Shown: in pieces, positions 1 to 6,252 of the stretch
Numbering within the stretch: position 1 is the stretch's first letter
Layout of the letters: every line of letters begins with the position of its first letter
Assembly (NCBI GenBank): GCA_938009055.1
Contig: CALLIO010000101.1
Coordinates: forward strand, 1 to 9,923
Source: an uncultured Altererythrobacter sp.
GTDB taxonomy: Bacteria > Pseudomonadota > Alphaproteobacteria > Sphingomonadales > Sphingomonadaceae
Direction: 5' to 3'
Length of the DNA: 9,923 nucleotides
Program-made: the position numbers and the translations under genes
Notes under the pieces: model-generated
Told to the model about the DNA's origin: nothing
The model's database searches: none
Seen by the model: the letters and a program-made list of their open reading frames with translations, nothing else

Positions 1-903
1 GCTTTCCATCAGCCCGTCATAGCGCCCGCCGCCCAAAATCGTGGATTGCGCGCCCAAGGCATCCGCCGCAGCAGAGCCTTCATCGGGAATAAATTCAAAC
101 GCCGTGTGCCGGTAATAATCGAGGCCCCGCACCAGATTTTCTGCGCGCATCCATTTCACGCCCGCTGCATCGAGCCCGCTGGTCACGCTTTTAAAGAACT
201 GACCCGCCTCATCGGACAAAAACGCATCAATCTTGGGCGCGTCAGCCAAAAACACTTTGTCGCGGCGATCCTTCGAATCCAGAATGCGCAAGGGATTTTT
301 CTCCAGACGTTCCTGAGAATCCTCGCTCAAATCGCCCTTCACCGCACTGAAATAGTCGATCAGCGCCGCGCGCCAGCTTTCGCGCGTTGTCCCATCGCCC
401 AAAGTGTTGAGATTGAGCGTCACACCCTCAATACCCAGCTCTTTCAAAAGCTGATCCGCCATTGCCAGCAGCTCGACATCGGCCTGCGGCTCGGCCGCCC
501 CGATGATCTCCGCATCAATCTGGTGGAACTGGCGATAGCGCCCCTTTTGCGGGCGCTCATATCGGAACAATGGCCCATGTGTTGCCAGCTTCATCGGCGC
601 ATATTGCTGCCAGCCATTGGTTAGATAAGCCCGTGCGATCCCCGCGGTGAATTCAGGGCGCAGAGTCAGCGATTCCCCGCCGCGATCCTCAAACGAATAC
701 ATCTCTTTGGAGACGACATCGGTTGTCTCGCCCAAGCTCCGCGCGAACACTTCCGTTTTTTCAAACACCGGCATTTCCACCCGGCGAAAGCGGTAGAGTT
801 TGCGCACGCGCTCAAATGTTTCGACCACATGGCTGAAACCCTCGGCATCACTACCGAAAATGTCTTGTGTGCCGCGTATCGCTTTGGGTGTGTTCTTGGC
901 CAT
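1..903 (-). CDS. hisS: Histidyl-tRNA synthetase, N-terminal 301 residues (C-terminus beyond window)
   Basis: Charges tRNA-His with histidine in the cytoplasm; a class II aminoacyl-tRNA synthetase. The protein starts MAKNTPKAIRGTQDIF, typical of HisRS. The motif 1 region has P45. LTLRPEFTAG lies at 79-88. Motif 2 is FRYERPQKGRYRQFHQ at 113-128 (R114 and E116 match the class II f-R-x-E pattern). The HisRS-specific box RGLDYY is at 259-264, and GGGRYDGL at 291-298. Bacterial HisRS is usually about 420 residues, so the end of the catalytic domain (motif 3) and the anticodon-binding domain lie outside the window. The frame is open from ATG (complement of 901-903) to base 1. No strong Shine-Dalgarno sequence precedes the ATG, but the start fits the family N-terminus. 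It is divergent from ppa. Its motif 2 is of the canonical bacterial type. HisZ is unlikely because the histidine-specific and motif 2 residues are intact. Confidence 0.96.
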   Translation of the reverse strand, partial: MAKNTPKAIRGTQDIFGSDAEGFSHVVETFERVRKLYRFRRVEMPVFEKTEVFARSLGETTDVVSKEMYSFEDRGGESLTLRPEFTAGIARAYLTNGWQQYAPMKLATHGPLFRYERPQKGRYRQFHQIDAEIIGAAEPQADVELLAMADQLLKELGIEGVTLNLNTLGDGTTRESWRAALIDYFSAVKGDLSEDSQERLEKNPLRILDSKDRRDKVFLADAPKIDAFLSDEAGQFFKSVTSGLDAAGVKWMRAENLVRGLDYYRHTAFEFIPDEGSAAADALGAQSTILGGGRYDGLMES

Positions 904-1030
904 CGTGGGAATGCGCTTAAGCGACCAAAGCCCTTGTCGCAATATCAAGCGAGCGCTAAAGGCGCGTCAATTGTTTGGGAGAGGGGCCAAACGCACATTT
1001 AAAGTAGCACCAATAAGAGAGCCCTTCGCA
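904..1030. promoter_or_regulatory. Divergent hisS/ppa control region
   Basis: These 127 bp between two divergent start codons must hold both promoters. I see no close match to a sigma-70 consensus. A weak plus-strand candidate is TTGTCG (934-939), a 17-bp spacer and TAAAGG (957-962). Two small dyads are present: a perfect 10-bp palindrome CGCTTAAGCG (914-923) beside the hisS start, and a GTTTGG/CCAAAC stem with an 8-nt loop (973-992) upstream of ppa. A purine-rich AAGAGAG about 10 bases before the ppa ATG is the likely ribosome binding site. Which elements are functional is inference. Confidence 0.4.
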
Positions 1031-1558
1031 ATGCATATTGAAAAAATTCCCGTTGGCGACAATCCGCCTGATGATCTCAATGTCATCATCGAAGTTCCAA
1101 CGGGCGGCGAGCCGGTGAAATACGAGTTCGACAAGGAATCAGGCGCGCTCTTTGTTGACCGGATCCTGCACACGCCCATGCGCTATCCGGCCAATTACGG
1201 CTTTGTTCCGCATACCCTTTCGCCCGATGGCGACCCATTGGATGCGCTCGTGATTGCGCGCAGCCCCTTCATGGCTGGCTGCGTTGTGAAGGCGCGGCCG
1301 ATTGGCGTGCTCAATCTGGAAGACGAGCATGGCGGCGATGAAAAGCTCATCTGCGTGCCGGTCGACACGACGTTCCCCTATTATTCAGATGTGGGCGAGA
1401 CCAAGGATTTGCCCTCAATCATTTTCCAGCAGATCGAGCATTTCTTCACCCATTACAAAGATCTGGAAGCGGAAAAATGGGTGCGGATCGGCAAATGGGG
1501 CAATCGCGAAGAGGCCCGCCAGATTGTGCTCGAGGCGATAGCCAGAGCTGCAGAATAA
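1031..1558 (+). CDS. ppa: Inorganic pyrophosphatase, family I (soluble)
   Basis: Hydrolyses pyrophosphate to two phosphates, pulling nucleic acid, tRNA-charging and other biosynthetic reactions forward; Mg-dependent and cytoplasmic. The product is 175 residues, the normal size for a bacterial family I enzyme. The signature DGDPLD is at 66-71. The whole known active-site set is present, shifted by one from E. coli numbering: E21, K30, E32, R44, Y56, D66, D68, D71, D98, D103, K105, Y142 and K143. The start at ATG 1031 gives the family N-terminus MHIEKIPVGD and has AAGAGAG upstream. The same frame is open back to about 800, but that extension would overlap hisS and has no family counterpart. It lies head-to-head with hisS and converges on a small membrane protein gene 27 bp downstream. 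Confidence 0.97.
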   Translation: MHIEKIPVGDNPPDDLNVIIEVPTGGEPVKYEFDKESGALFVDRILHTPMRYPANYGFVPHTLSPDGDPLDALVIARSPFMAGCVVKARPIGVLNLEDEHGGDEKLICVPVDTTFPYYSDVGETKDLPSIIFQQIEHFFTHYKDLEAEKWVRIGKWGNREEARQIVLEAIARAAE

Positions 1559-1585
1559 GTGCTGGCGGAAGCCGATGCGGATGTT

Positions 1586-1960
1586 TTAGGCGACGATCGC
1601 TTTATAAAGGCCTGTCAATGCGAAGGGCAGGCCAATCGCCAAAATCCATAGCCACATAATGTCGCGGCGGAAGGATCCGATGAGGGCGCGATCAGCGGCT
1701 TCCTCATCACTAAGGTCGCGCCAGCGCCGCTCAAACCAGCGGCAGGCTGGGATGATTCCGGCAACCAGAACCACAAGCGCGAAGTAAGGCAGGACCGAAC
1801 TCGACCCGTCTTTCATCGCATGCACTGTCACGAAAATTTGCAAGCCGGTGTAGACCAGCAATGCGTAAGCGACATTGTCGCTCATCGATTTGCGCCAGTC
1901 GCGTGCTTTCTCTTGCGCACTTGCATTGCTGGCAGCTTTGCTCGGTAAAATATCATTCAT
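1586..1960 (-). CDS. Small three-helix membrane protein, function unknown
   Basis: I do not recognise a named family. The product is 124 residues: a polar, probably cytoplasmic N-terminus (1-29), hydrophobic segments at about 30-48, 56-73 and 102-121, and a charged loop (74-100) rich in Arg, Asp and Glu. By the positive-inside rule the Arg-rich loop CRWFERRW (73-80) is probably cytoplasmic. There is no signal peptide, cysteine motif or catalytic signature. The start is ATG (complement of 1958-1960). A GGGGA lies about 11 bases upstream, an acceptable but distant ribosome binding site; Met26 is a less likely alternative. It converges with ppa and is divergent from lptB, so it is probably a single-gene unit. 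The alternating hydrophobic/charged layout, the ATG and the absence of a better overlapping frame support a real gene. Confidence 0.8.
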   Translation of the reverse strand: MNDILPSKAASNASAQEKARDWRKSMSDNVAYALLVYTGLQIFVTVHAMKDGSSSVLPYFALVVLVAGIIPACRWFERRWRDLSDEEAADRALIGSFRRDIMWLWILAIGLPFALTGLYKAIVA

Positions 1961-2141
1961 CCGACGCGTTCCCCAAGTCCTCTTCCGAATCAGAGTATTT
2001 CAAACTGGGGGAGCTTTGGCAAGCGCAGTAACTATCATGCGCCGAGCTTGCTGAAAGCGTCGCATTTGCACTGCCATGCATAAATCTTGCCAATTTCGAG
2101 GTTTCAGGGGTTTCTCGGTAAGAATTGCCTGCTAAAAACAT
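1961..2141. promoter_or_regulatory. Divergent region between the membrane protein gene and lptB
   Basis: These 181 bp contain no credible gene. They must carry the promoter of the leftward membrane protein gene and, because nothing on the plus strand lies immediately upstream, the promoter of the lptB-rpoN unit. I found no convincing -35/-10 pair and no sigma-54 -24/-12 site. One GANTC site (GAATC, 1987-1991) is present, which alone is unremarkable. No strong Shine-Dalgarno sequence precedes the lptB ATG. Confidence 0.35.
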
Positions 2142-2948
2142 ATGGTAATGACAGATCAAGAGACCCTGAACCAACCGCGCGATGATGCGCATGATGGTGT
2201 AATCGATGCCTCTGCGCCGCTGCCCAATGGCGGATTGGAAGTCATCTCCATCGCCAAAAGCTATGACAAACGCGCGGTCCTGACCGATATTTCGCTGACC
2301 GTTGGCAAGGGCGAAGTGCTCGGCCTGCTTGGCCCCAATGGTGCGGGCAAGACGACATGCTTCTATTCGATAATGGGTCTGGTGCGCCCCGATGCGGGCC
2401 GGATTTTGATGGATGGCGAGGATGTGACCAAGCTGCCAATGTATCGCCGCGCGATTTTGGGGCTTGGCTATTTGCCGCAAGAAACCAGCATCTTTCGCGG
2501 GATGACGGTTGAGCAAAATATCAATTCCGTGCTCGAAATGGTTGAACCGGACAAGCATACGCGCGCAGAAGAGCTAGAGCGCTTGCTCGACGAATTTGGC
2601 CTCACCCGCCTGCGCGCCTCGCCTGCGATGGCTTTGTCGGGCGGTGAGCGGCGGCGCTGCGAAATTGCCCGGGCGCTGGCGGCGAAACCTTCGATCATGC
2701 TGCTGGACGAACCCTTTGCCGGGATCGATCCGCTCTCGATCAGCGATATTCGCGATCTGGTTAAGGATTTGAAGGGGCGCGGGATTGGCGTGCTCATCAC
2801 CGACCACAATGTCCGCGAAACACTCGATATCGTCGACAGGGCTTGCATTATATATGGCGGACAAGTCCTGTTCGCTGGAACCCCGCAAGATCTGGTCGCT
2901 GACGAGAATGTGAAGCGGCTCTATCTGGGAGAGAGCTTCACGCTCTGA
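2142..2948 (+). CDS. lptB: Lipopolysaccharide export ABC transporter ATP-binding protein LptB
   Basis: ATPase of the LptB2FG complex at the inner membrane, which extracts LPS and drives it along the LptC-LptA bridge to the outer membrane. The 268 residues hold a complete nucleotide-binding domain: Walker A GPNGAGKTT (64-72), Q-loop Q113, LptB-type IFRGMTVEQN (117-126), ABC signature LSGGERRR (165-172), Walker B IMLLDEP (185-191) with catalytic E190, and switch H222. The FAGIDP stretch (192-197) after Walker B is characteristic of LptB. E. coli LptB is about 241 residues. The surplus is a polar N-terminal extension of about 30 residues (1-31) with no recognisable motif. ATG 2142 and ATG 2148 are both possible starts; neither has a strong ribosome binding site. 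It lies 11 bp before rpoN, a pairing common in proteobacteria, but lptC and lptA are not directly upstream. Confidence 0.95.
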   Translation: MVMTDQETLNQPRDDAHDGVIDASAPLPNGGLEVISIAKSYDKRAVLTDISLTVGKGEVLGLLGPNGAGKTTCFYSIMGLVRPDAGRILMDGEDVTKLPMYRRAILGLGYLPQETSIFRGMTVEQNINSVLEMVEPDKHTRAEELERLLDEFGLTRLRASPAMALSGGERRRCEIARALAAKPSIMLLDEPFAGIDPLSISDIRDLVKDLKGRGIGVLITDHNVRETLDIVDRACIIYGGQVLFAGTPQDLVADENVKRLYLGESFTL

Positions 2949-2959
2949 TTGCCTCCCCC

Positions 2960-4462
2960 ATGGCGCTCACCCCCCGCCTTGACTTAAGACAATCCCAATC
3001 GCTGGTGATGACGCCGCAATTGCAGCAGGCGATCAAGCTGCTGGCTGCGTCGAATCTCGAGATCGAGACATTTATCGGCGAAGCGCTGGAAGCCAATCCG
3101 CTGCTCGAAGCAGGTTCGGTCAGCCAAGAGGCAGGCGATCCAGCCGAACCCGATGATATCCCGCGCGAGGAATTTACCGCTGACCAATTGATCGGTCAGG
3201 CACAGGGCGAAAGCGACGCGCCGCTCGATATCGACAATTCCGCGCTCGACCGCGACCGCGATACGGGCGACGGGGTTGTGGCCGGTGCCGACAGCGGTGA
3301 ATGGGGCTCAGCCGCGATGGCGGGGCCAGCGACAAGCGGCGAAGAGCTTACAGCGATAGAAGAGCGCAGCACGGCGGAAACCACGCTGGCTGAACATTTG
3401 TTAGAGCAAATTGGCCCGGCATGCAGCGATGACCGGCAAGCCTTCATCGCCCGCCATCTGATCGGATTGCTCGACGAGGCTGGCTATTTAAGCTTTGACT
3501 TGCGCGATGTGGGCGAAGATCTGGGCGTGCCTCTGGCCGAAGTGGAAGCGGCGCTTGGCGCGGTGCAAACGCTGGAACCAAGCGGGATCGGTGCGCGCTC
3601 GCTATCGGAATGCCTCGCCATCCAAGCGCGCGAGGCGGATCGCTATGATCCCTGCATGGAACGCCTGATCGACAATCTTGACCTGCTGGCGCGCGGCGAG
3701 ATCCCGCGCCTCAAGCGGATGTGCGATGTTGATGAGGAAGACTTTGCCGACATGCTGGGCGAGCTGCGCGGCTATGATCCCAAGCCCGGTCTTGCCTTTG
3801 GCGATCCGGCCGCCAGCGCCATCGTGCCCGACATTCTTATAGGGTCGGCTGCTGATGGCGGCTGGGATATCAAACTGAACGAGGCGACCCTGCCGCGGCT
3901 TGTGGTCAATCGCAGCTATCTGCTCGAATTGCGCGATGGTTCGCCAAGCAAGGAAGCGCAAGGCTGGCTGAAAGAAAAGCTCGCCGATGCGAACTGGCTG
4001 ATAAAAGCGCTCGACCAGCGGCAAAAGACGATCCTCAAGACCGCGGCTGAGATCGTGAAGCAGCAAGACGGTTTCTTCCGCCGCGGCGTGTCTGAGCTCA
4101 AACCGTTGACCTTGCGCGAAGTGGCTGATGCGATTGAAATGCACGAAAGCACGATCAGCCGCGTCACCAGCAACAAATTCCTCCATTGCGATCGCGGCAC
4201 CTTTGAACTCAAATATTTCTTCACCAGCGGCGTTGCATCCAGTGATGGCGAAGGGGCTTCGTCTGAAGCTGTCAAAGCGCGCATAAAGGCACTGATTGAT
4301 GCAGAAGAGCCGAAGAAAATCCTGTCTGACGACAAATTGGTCGCCTTGCTAAAAGAGGAAGGTTTCGACCTCGCCCGGCGCACTGTGGCCAAATATCGCG
4401 AGGCGATGGGGATCGGCTCAAGCGTGCAAAGACGGCGCGCAAAGAAGCTTCAAAGCCTCTAA
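2960..4462 (+). CDS. rpoN: RNA polymerase sigma-54 factor
   Basis: Alternative sigma factor recognising -24/-12 promoters and requiring AAA+ activator proteins. It commonly serves nitrogen, flagellar or stress genes. The 500 residues show all sigma-54 parts. Region I (about 1-50) is glutamine- and leucine-rich, with QSQSLVMTPQLQQAIKLL. An acidic, low-complexity region II spans about 55-135. Next come the core-binding region and a helix-turn-helix, TLREVADAIEMHESTISRVT (384-403). The RpoN box ARRTVAKYRE (472-481), which contacts the -24 element, lies near the C-terminus. E. coli RpoN is 477 residues; the difference lies mainly in variable region II. The start at ATG 2960 gives the family N-terminus MALTPRLDLRQSQ. 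The 11-bp gap after lptB has no Shine-Dalgarno sequence, so translation may be coupled to lptB termination. The hpf and ptsN genes that often follow rpoN are absent here. Confidence 0.97.
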   Translation: MALTPRLDLRQSQSLVMTPQLQQAIKLLAASNLEIETFIGEALEANPLLEAGSVSQEAGDPAEPDDIPREEFTADQLIGQAQGESDAPLDIDNSALDRDRDTGDGVVAGADSGEWGSAAMAGPATSGEELTAIEERSTAETTLAEHLLEQIGPACSDDRQAFIARHLIGLLDEAGYLSFDLRDVGEDLGVPLAEVEAALGAVQTLEPSGIGARSLSECLAIQAREADRYDPCMERLIDNLDLLARGEIPRLKRMCDVDEEDFADMLGELRGYDPKPGLAFGDPAASAIVPDILIGSAADGGWDIKLNEATLPRLVVNRSYLLELRDGSPSKEAQGWLKEKLADANWLIKALDQRQKTILKTAAEIVKQQDGFFRRGVSELKPLTLREVADAIEMHESTISRVTSNKFLHCDRGTFELKYFFTSGVASSDGEGASSEAVKARIKALIDAEEPKKILSDDKLVALLKEEGFDLARRTVAKYREAMGIGSSVQRRRAKKLQSL

Positions 4463-4545
4463 TTCTTCGCCTCGGGTCGATATCTCAACAATGGATCAAT
4501 CCTTGTTGCGCATTTCTTAATGGCCTCGCTGCTGAAAAAACCCGT

Positions 4546-4592
4546 GAATCTTCAAGGACTCACCTCGTCGCTCGCAAGCCACGGACGGACTC
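4546..4592. promoter_or_regulatory. Cluster of three GANTC (CcrM-type) sites
   Basis: GAATC at 4546-4550, GACTC at 4557-4561 and GACTC at 4588-4592. Four fixed bases predict about one site per 256 bp by chance, so three in 47 bp just upstream of ctrA is a clear local excess. A role in methylation-dependent ctrA transcription is inferred from the known CcrM/GcrA circuit. Confidence 0.6.
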
Positions 4593-4602
4593 ATATACGT
4601 AA

Positions 4603-4639
4603 TATTAACCTTTTCCGTTCAGACCTCGTGTGGTTAATA
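4603..4639. promoter_or_regulatory. Inverted repeat TATTAACC / GGTTAATA, candidate CtrA-type operator
   Basis: Two perfect 8-bp inverted arms (4603-4610 and 4632-4639) are separated by 21 bp, with centres 29 bp apart. Each arm carries TTAACC, or GGTTAA on the same strand, resembling a CtrA half-site. The spacing is too wide for a canonical TTAA-N7-TTAA box, so this is a candidate for paired half-sites or for another dimeric regulator. Confidence 0.45.
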
Positions 4640-4683
4640 AATCTAAACCGCTCTTATCGAGTGGCCGCCAAATAACTGGGGCA

Positions 4684-4690
4684 AAAGGGG
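4684..4690 (+). promoter_or_regulatory. Ribosome binding site of ctrA
   Basis: AAAGGGG ends 7 bases before the ctrA ATG. It is one of the clearer Shine-Dalgarno matches in the window and fixes the start at 4698. Confidence 0.7.
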
Positions 4691-4697
4691 ACAACCC

Positions 4698-5393
4698 ATG
4701 CGCGTACTATTGATTGAGGATGAGCCAACAACCGCGAAAGCGATTGAACTCATGCTTACGACTGAAGGTTTCAATGTCTATGCAACTGATCTGGGCGAAG
4801 AAGGCCTCGATCTGGGTAAGCTGTATGATTATGATATCATCCTGCTCGACCTCAACCTGCCAGACATGCATGGCTATGACGTCCTGAAGAAACTGCGCGT
4901 TGCCAAGGTGCAAACGCCGGTTCTCATCCTATCTGGCATTGCCGAGATGGATAGCAAAATCCGCAGCTTTGGTTTCGGTGCAGACGATTACGTCACCAAG
5001 CCGTTCCACCGTGAAGAGCTGGTTGCCCGCATCCACGCTGTTGTGCGCCGCTCGAAAGGCCACAGCCAATCGGTTATCCGCACTGGCAAGCTGGCCGTGA
5101 ACCTTGATGCCAAGACTGTTGAAGTCGACGGCGCGCGCGTTCACCTTACCGGTAAAGAATATGCCATGCTCGAGCTGCTCAGCTTGCGCAAAGGCACCAC
5201 GCTCACCAAGGAAATGTTCCTCAACCACCTTTATGGCGGAATGGATGAGCCGGAACTCAAGATTATCGATGTCTTCATCTGTAAGCTGCGCAAGAAATTG
5301 TCGCTCGCTTGCGGTGGTGAAAATTACATCGAAACCGTTTGGGGCCGCGGCTACGTGCTGCGCGATCCAGACGAGCAGGCAGAAGCCGCCTAA
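4698..5393 (+). CDS. ctrA: Cell-cycle master response regulator CtrA
   Basis: OmpR/PhoB-family transcription factor controlling cell-cycle, division and motility genes in alphaproteobacteria; in Caulobacter it is phosphorylated through the CckA-ChpT relay. The 231 residues match Caulobacter CtrA in length. The receiver domain (about 1-118) has acidic pocket residues E7 and D8, phosphoacceptor D51, S79 and K101 (VTKPFH). The winged-helix DNA-binding domain (about 126-225) contains LTGKEYAMLELL and ends WGRGYVLRDP, both typical of CtrA. The C-terminus is Ala-Ala, as in the ClpXP-degraded Caulobacter protein, so regulated proteolysis is plausible. It has a strong ribosome binding site, its own long upstream region with GANTC sites, and a terminator just downstream, so it is probably monocistronic. 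In Sphingomonadales CtrA is generally tied more to motility than to viability; that is family knowledge and is not shown here. Confidence 0.96.
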   Translation: MRVLLIEDEPTTAKAIELMLTTEGFNVYATDLGEEGLDLGKLYDYDIILLDLNLPDMHGYDVLKKLRVAKVQTPVLILSGIAEMDSKIRSFGFGADDYVTKPFHREELVARIHAVVRRSKGHSQSVIRTGKLAVNLDAKTVEVDGARVHLTGKEYAMLELLSLRKGTTLTKEMFLNHLYGGMDEPELKIIDVFICKLRKKLSLACGGENYIETVWGRGYVLRDPDEQAEAA

Positions 5394-5422
5394 TTCCTCT
5401 ACTGTTCAGCGACGGTAACGTG

Positions 5423-5452
5423 AAGCCCGGGAGCGAAACCTCCCGGGTTTTT
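5423..5452 (+). terminator. Rho-independent terminator of ctrA
   Basis: An 8-bp GC-rich stem, CCCGGGAG (5426-5433) with CTCCCGGG (5440-5447), closes on a 6-nt loop (CGAAAC). It can extend by one G-U and two A-U pairs to 5423/5450, and the run of five T (5448-5452) follows the stem. It lies 30 bp after the ctrA stop and 50 bp before trmB, separating the two transcripts. Confidence 0.9.
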
Positions 5453-5502
5453 CGTATGCAGCGGGTAGAAAAACGCATCGCTGGCGACTAAGCGGCTTTG
5501 CC

Positions 5503-6216
5503 ATGAGTGCTTTTAAGGACGGCGATCCCACCACTTTGAACCGGCTCTATGGCCGCAGCGCTGGCAAGCCCTTGCGCCCGCATCAGCAGAGCCTTGTCGA
5601 TAATCTGCTGCCGAAAATCAGCGTGCCCTATGAAGGTCCGCAGGATGATCGCGAAGTCACTGCGCAATCGCTGTTCAAGCAGGATTGCCCGCTGCATTTC
5701 GAAATCGGCTTCGGCAGCGGCGAACATCTGGCCTATCGCGCTGATCTGCTGCCCGATCACGGCTTTATCGGGGGCGAGCCCTATTTGAACGGGGTGGCCG
5801 CCGCTCTTGGCCATATTGAGCAGCAGCGCCTTGCCAATGTGCGCTTGCATCATGGCGACGCGCTGGAGGTGCTGGCGCGCATTCCCGATGGCACATTGAG
5901 CTTTATCTATCTGCTCCACCCTGATCCGTGGCCCAAAGCGCGCCATGCCAAACGCCGCATGATGAACGATGGGCCAGTGCAAATGTTTGCCGACAAATTG
6001 AAACCGGGCGGCGAGCTGCGTTTTGGCACCGATCATCCGGTCTATTTGCGCCATGCGTTGATGGTGATGCGGCGGCACTCAGACAAGTTTGAATGGCTAA
6101 CCGATGGCCCAGACAGCTGGCAAAACCGCCCGGGCGGATGGCCGGAAACCCGCTATGAAGCCAAGGCGCGGGCCAAGGGACATGAAGTGTGGTATTTCCG
6201 CTATCGGCGAAGCTAG
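5503..6216 (+). CDS. trmB: tRNA (guanine-46-N7)-methyltransferase
   Basis: Transfers a methyl group from S-adenosylmethionine to N7 of G46 in the tRNA variable loop. The product is 237 residues, normal for TrmB. The N-terminal tRNA-contacting segment is RLYGRSAGKPLRPHQQ (14-29). The SAM-binding motif I is FEIGFGSGEH (66-75), followed by IGGEPYLNGV (89-98). The family signature HPDPWPKARHAKRR (139-152) includes the catalytic-type aspartate D141. The C-terminal TRYEAKARAKGHEVW (216-230) matches the TrmB end, where T and E contact the methyl donor and target base. ATG 5503 has no obvious Shine-Dalgarno sequence, but it starts just before conserved sequence and just after the ctrA terminator. A DUF3592 gene follows 36 bp later on the same strand and may share the transcript. 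Confidence 0.96.
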   Translation: MSAFKDGDPTTLNRLYGRSAGKPLRPHQQSLVDNLLPKISVPYEGPQDDREVTAQSLFKQDCPLHFEIGFGSGEHLAYRADLLPDHGFIGGEPYLNGVAAALGHIEQQRLANVRLHHGDALEVLARIPDGTLSFIYLLHPDPWPKARHAKRRMMNDGPVQMFADKLKPGGELRFGTDHPVYLRHALMVMRRHSDKFEWLTDGPDSWQNRPGGWPETRYEAKARAKGHEVWYFRYRRS

Positions 6217-6252
6217 TCTCGCCATGCGCAAAAGGGTGGGAGAAGCGTAAGA

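Larger units (their letters stand above)
4463..4697 (+). promoter_or_regulatory. ctrA upstream regulatory region
   Basis: These 235 bp hold no gene and are more AT-rich than their surroundings, especially 4590-4650. They contain three GANTC sites: GAATC 4546-4550, GACTC 4557-4561 and GACTC 4588-4592. They also contain an 8-bp perfect inverted repeat, TATTAACC (4603-4610) and GGTTAATA (4632-4639), whose arms include the TTAA core of CtrA half-sites. GANTC is the target of the CcrM methyltransferase of alphaproteobacteria, and GcrA acts at methylated GANTC promoters, including ctrA P1 of Caulobacter. A canonical TTAA-N7-TTAA CtrA box is not present. No clear -35/-10 pair could be fixed. The functional reading is inference from Caulobacter. 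Confidence 0.6.

Noticed and set aside
800..1030. Upstream extension of the ppa frame to an ATG at 800
   Set aside because: It overlaps hisS on the other strand, has no family counterpart, and ATG 1031 gives the normal N-terminus and length.
1961..2141. Sigma-54 or sigma-70 promoter for lptB-rpoN
   Set aside because: TTGGCAAGC and TTGCCA stretches exist but lack a partner element at the right spacing.
1953..2558. Long minus-strand open frame opposite the start of lptB
   Set aside because: It is a shadow of lptB: no recognisable domain, and the plus-strand frame has every ABC ATPase motif.
4463..4697. Canonical CtrA box TTAA-N7-TTAA
   Set aside because: TTAA cores occur at 4517, 4605 and 4634, but none has a second TTAA seven bases away; only half-sites and an inverted pair are seen.
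5488..6078. 196-codon minus-strand open frame opposite trmB
   Set aside because: Shadow of trmB, whose SAM-binding and PDPW motifs are intact on the plus strand.
6224..6250. Eight-codon open frame ATG...TAA between trmB and the DUF3592 gene
   Set aside because: Too short to support, no ribosome binding site of its own, and it covers the ribosome binding site of the next gene; nothing suggests a regulatory leader peptide.
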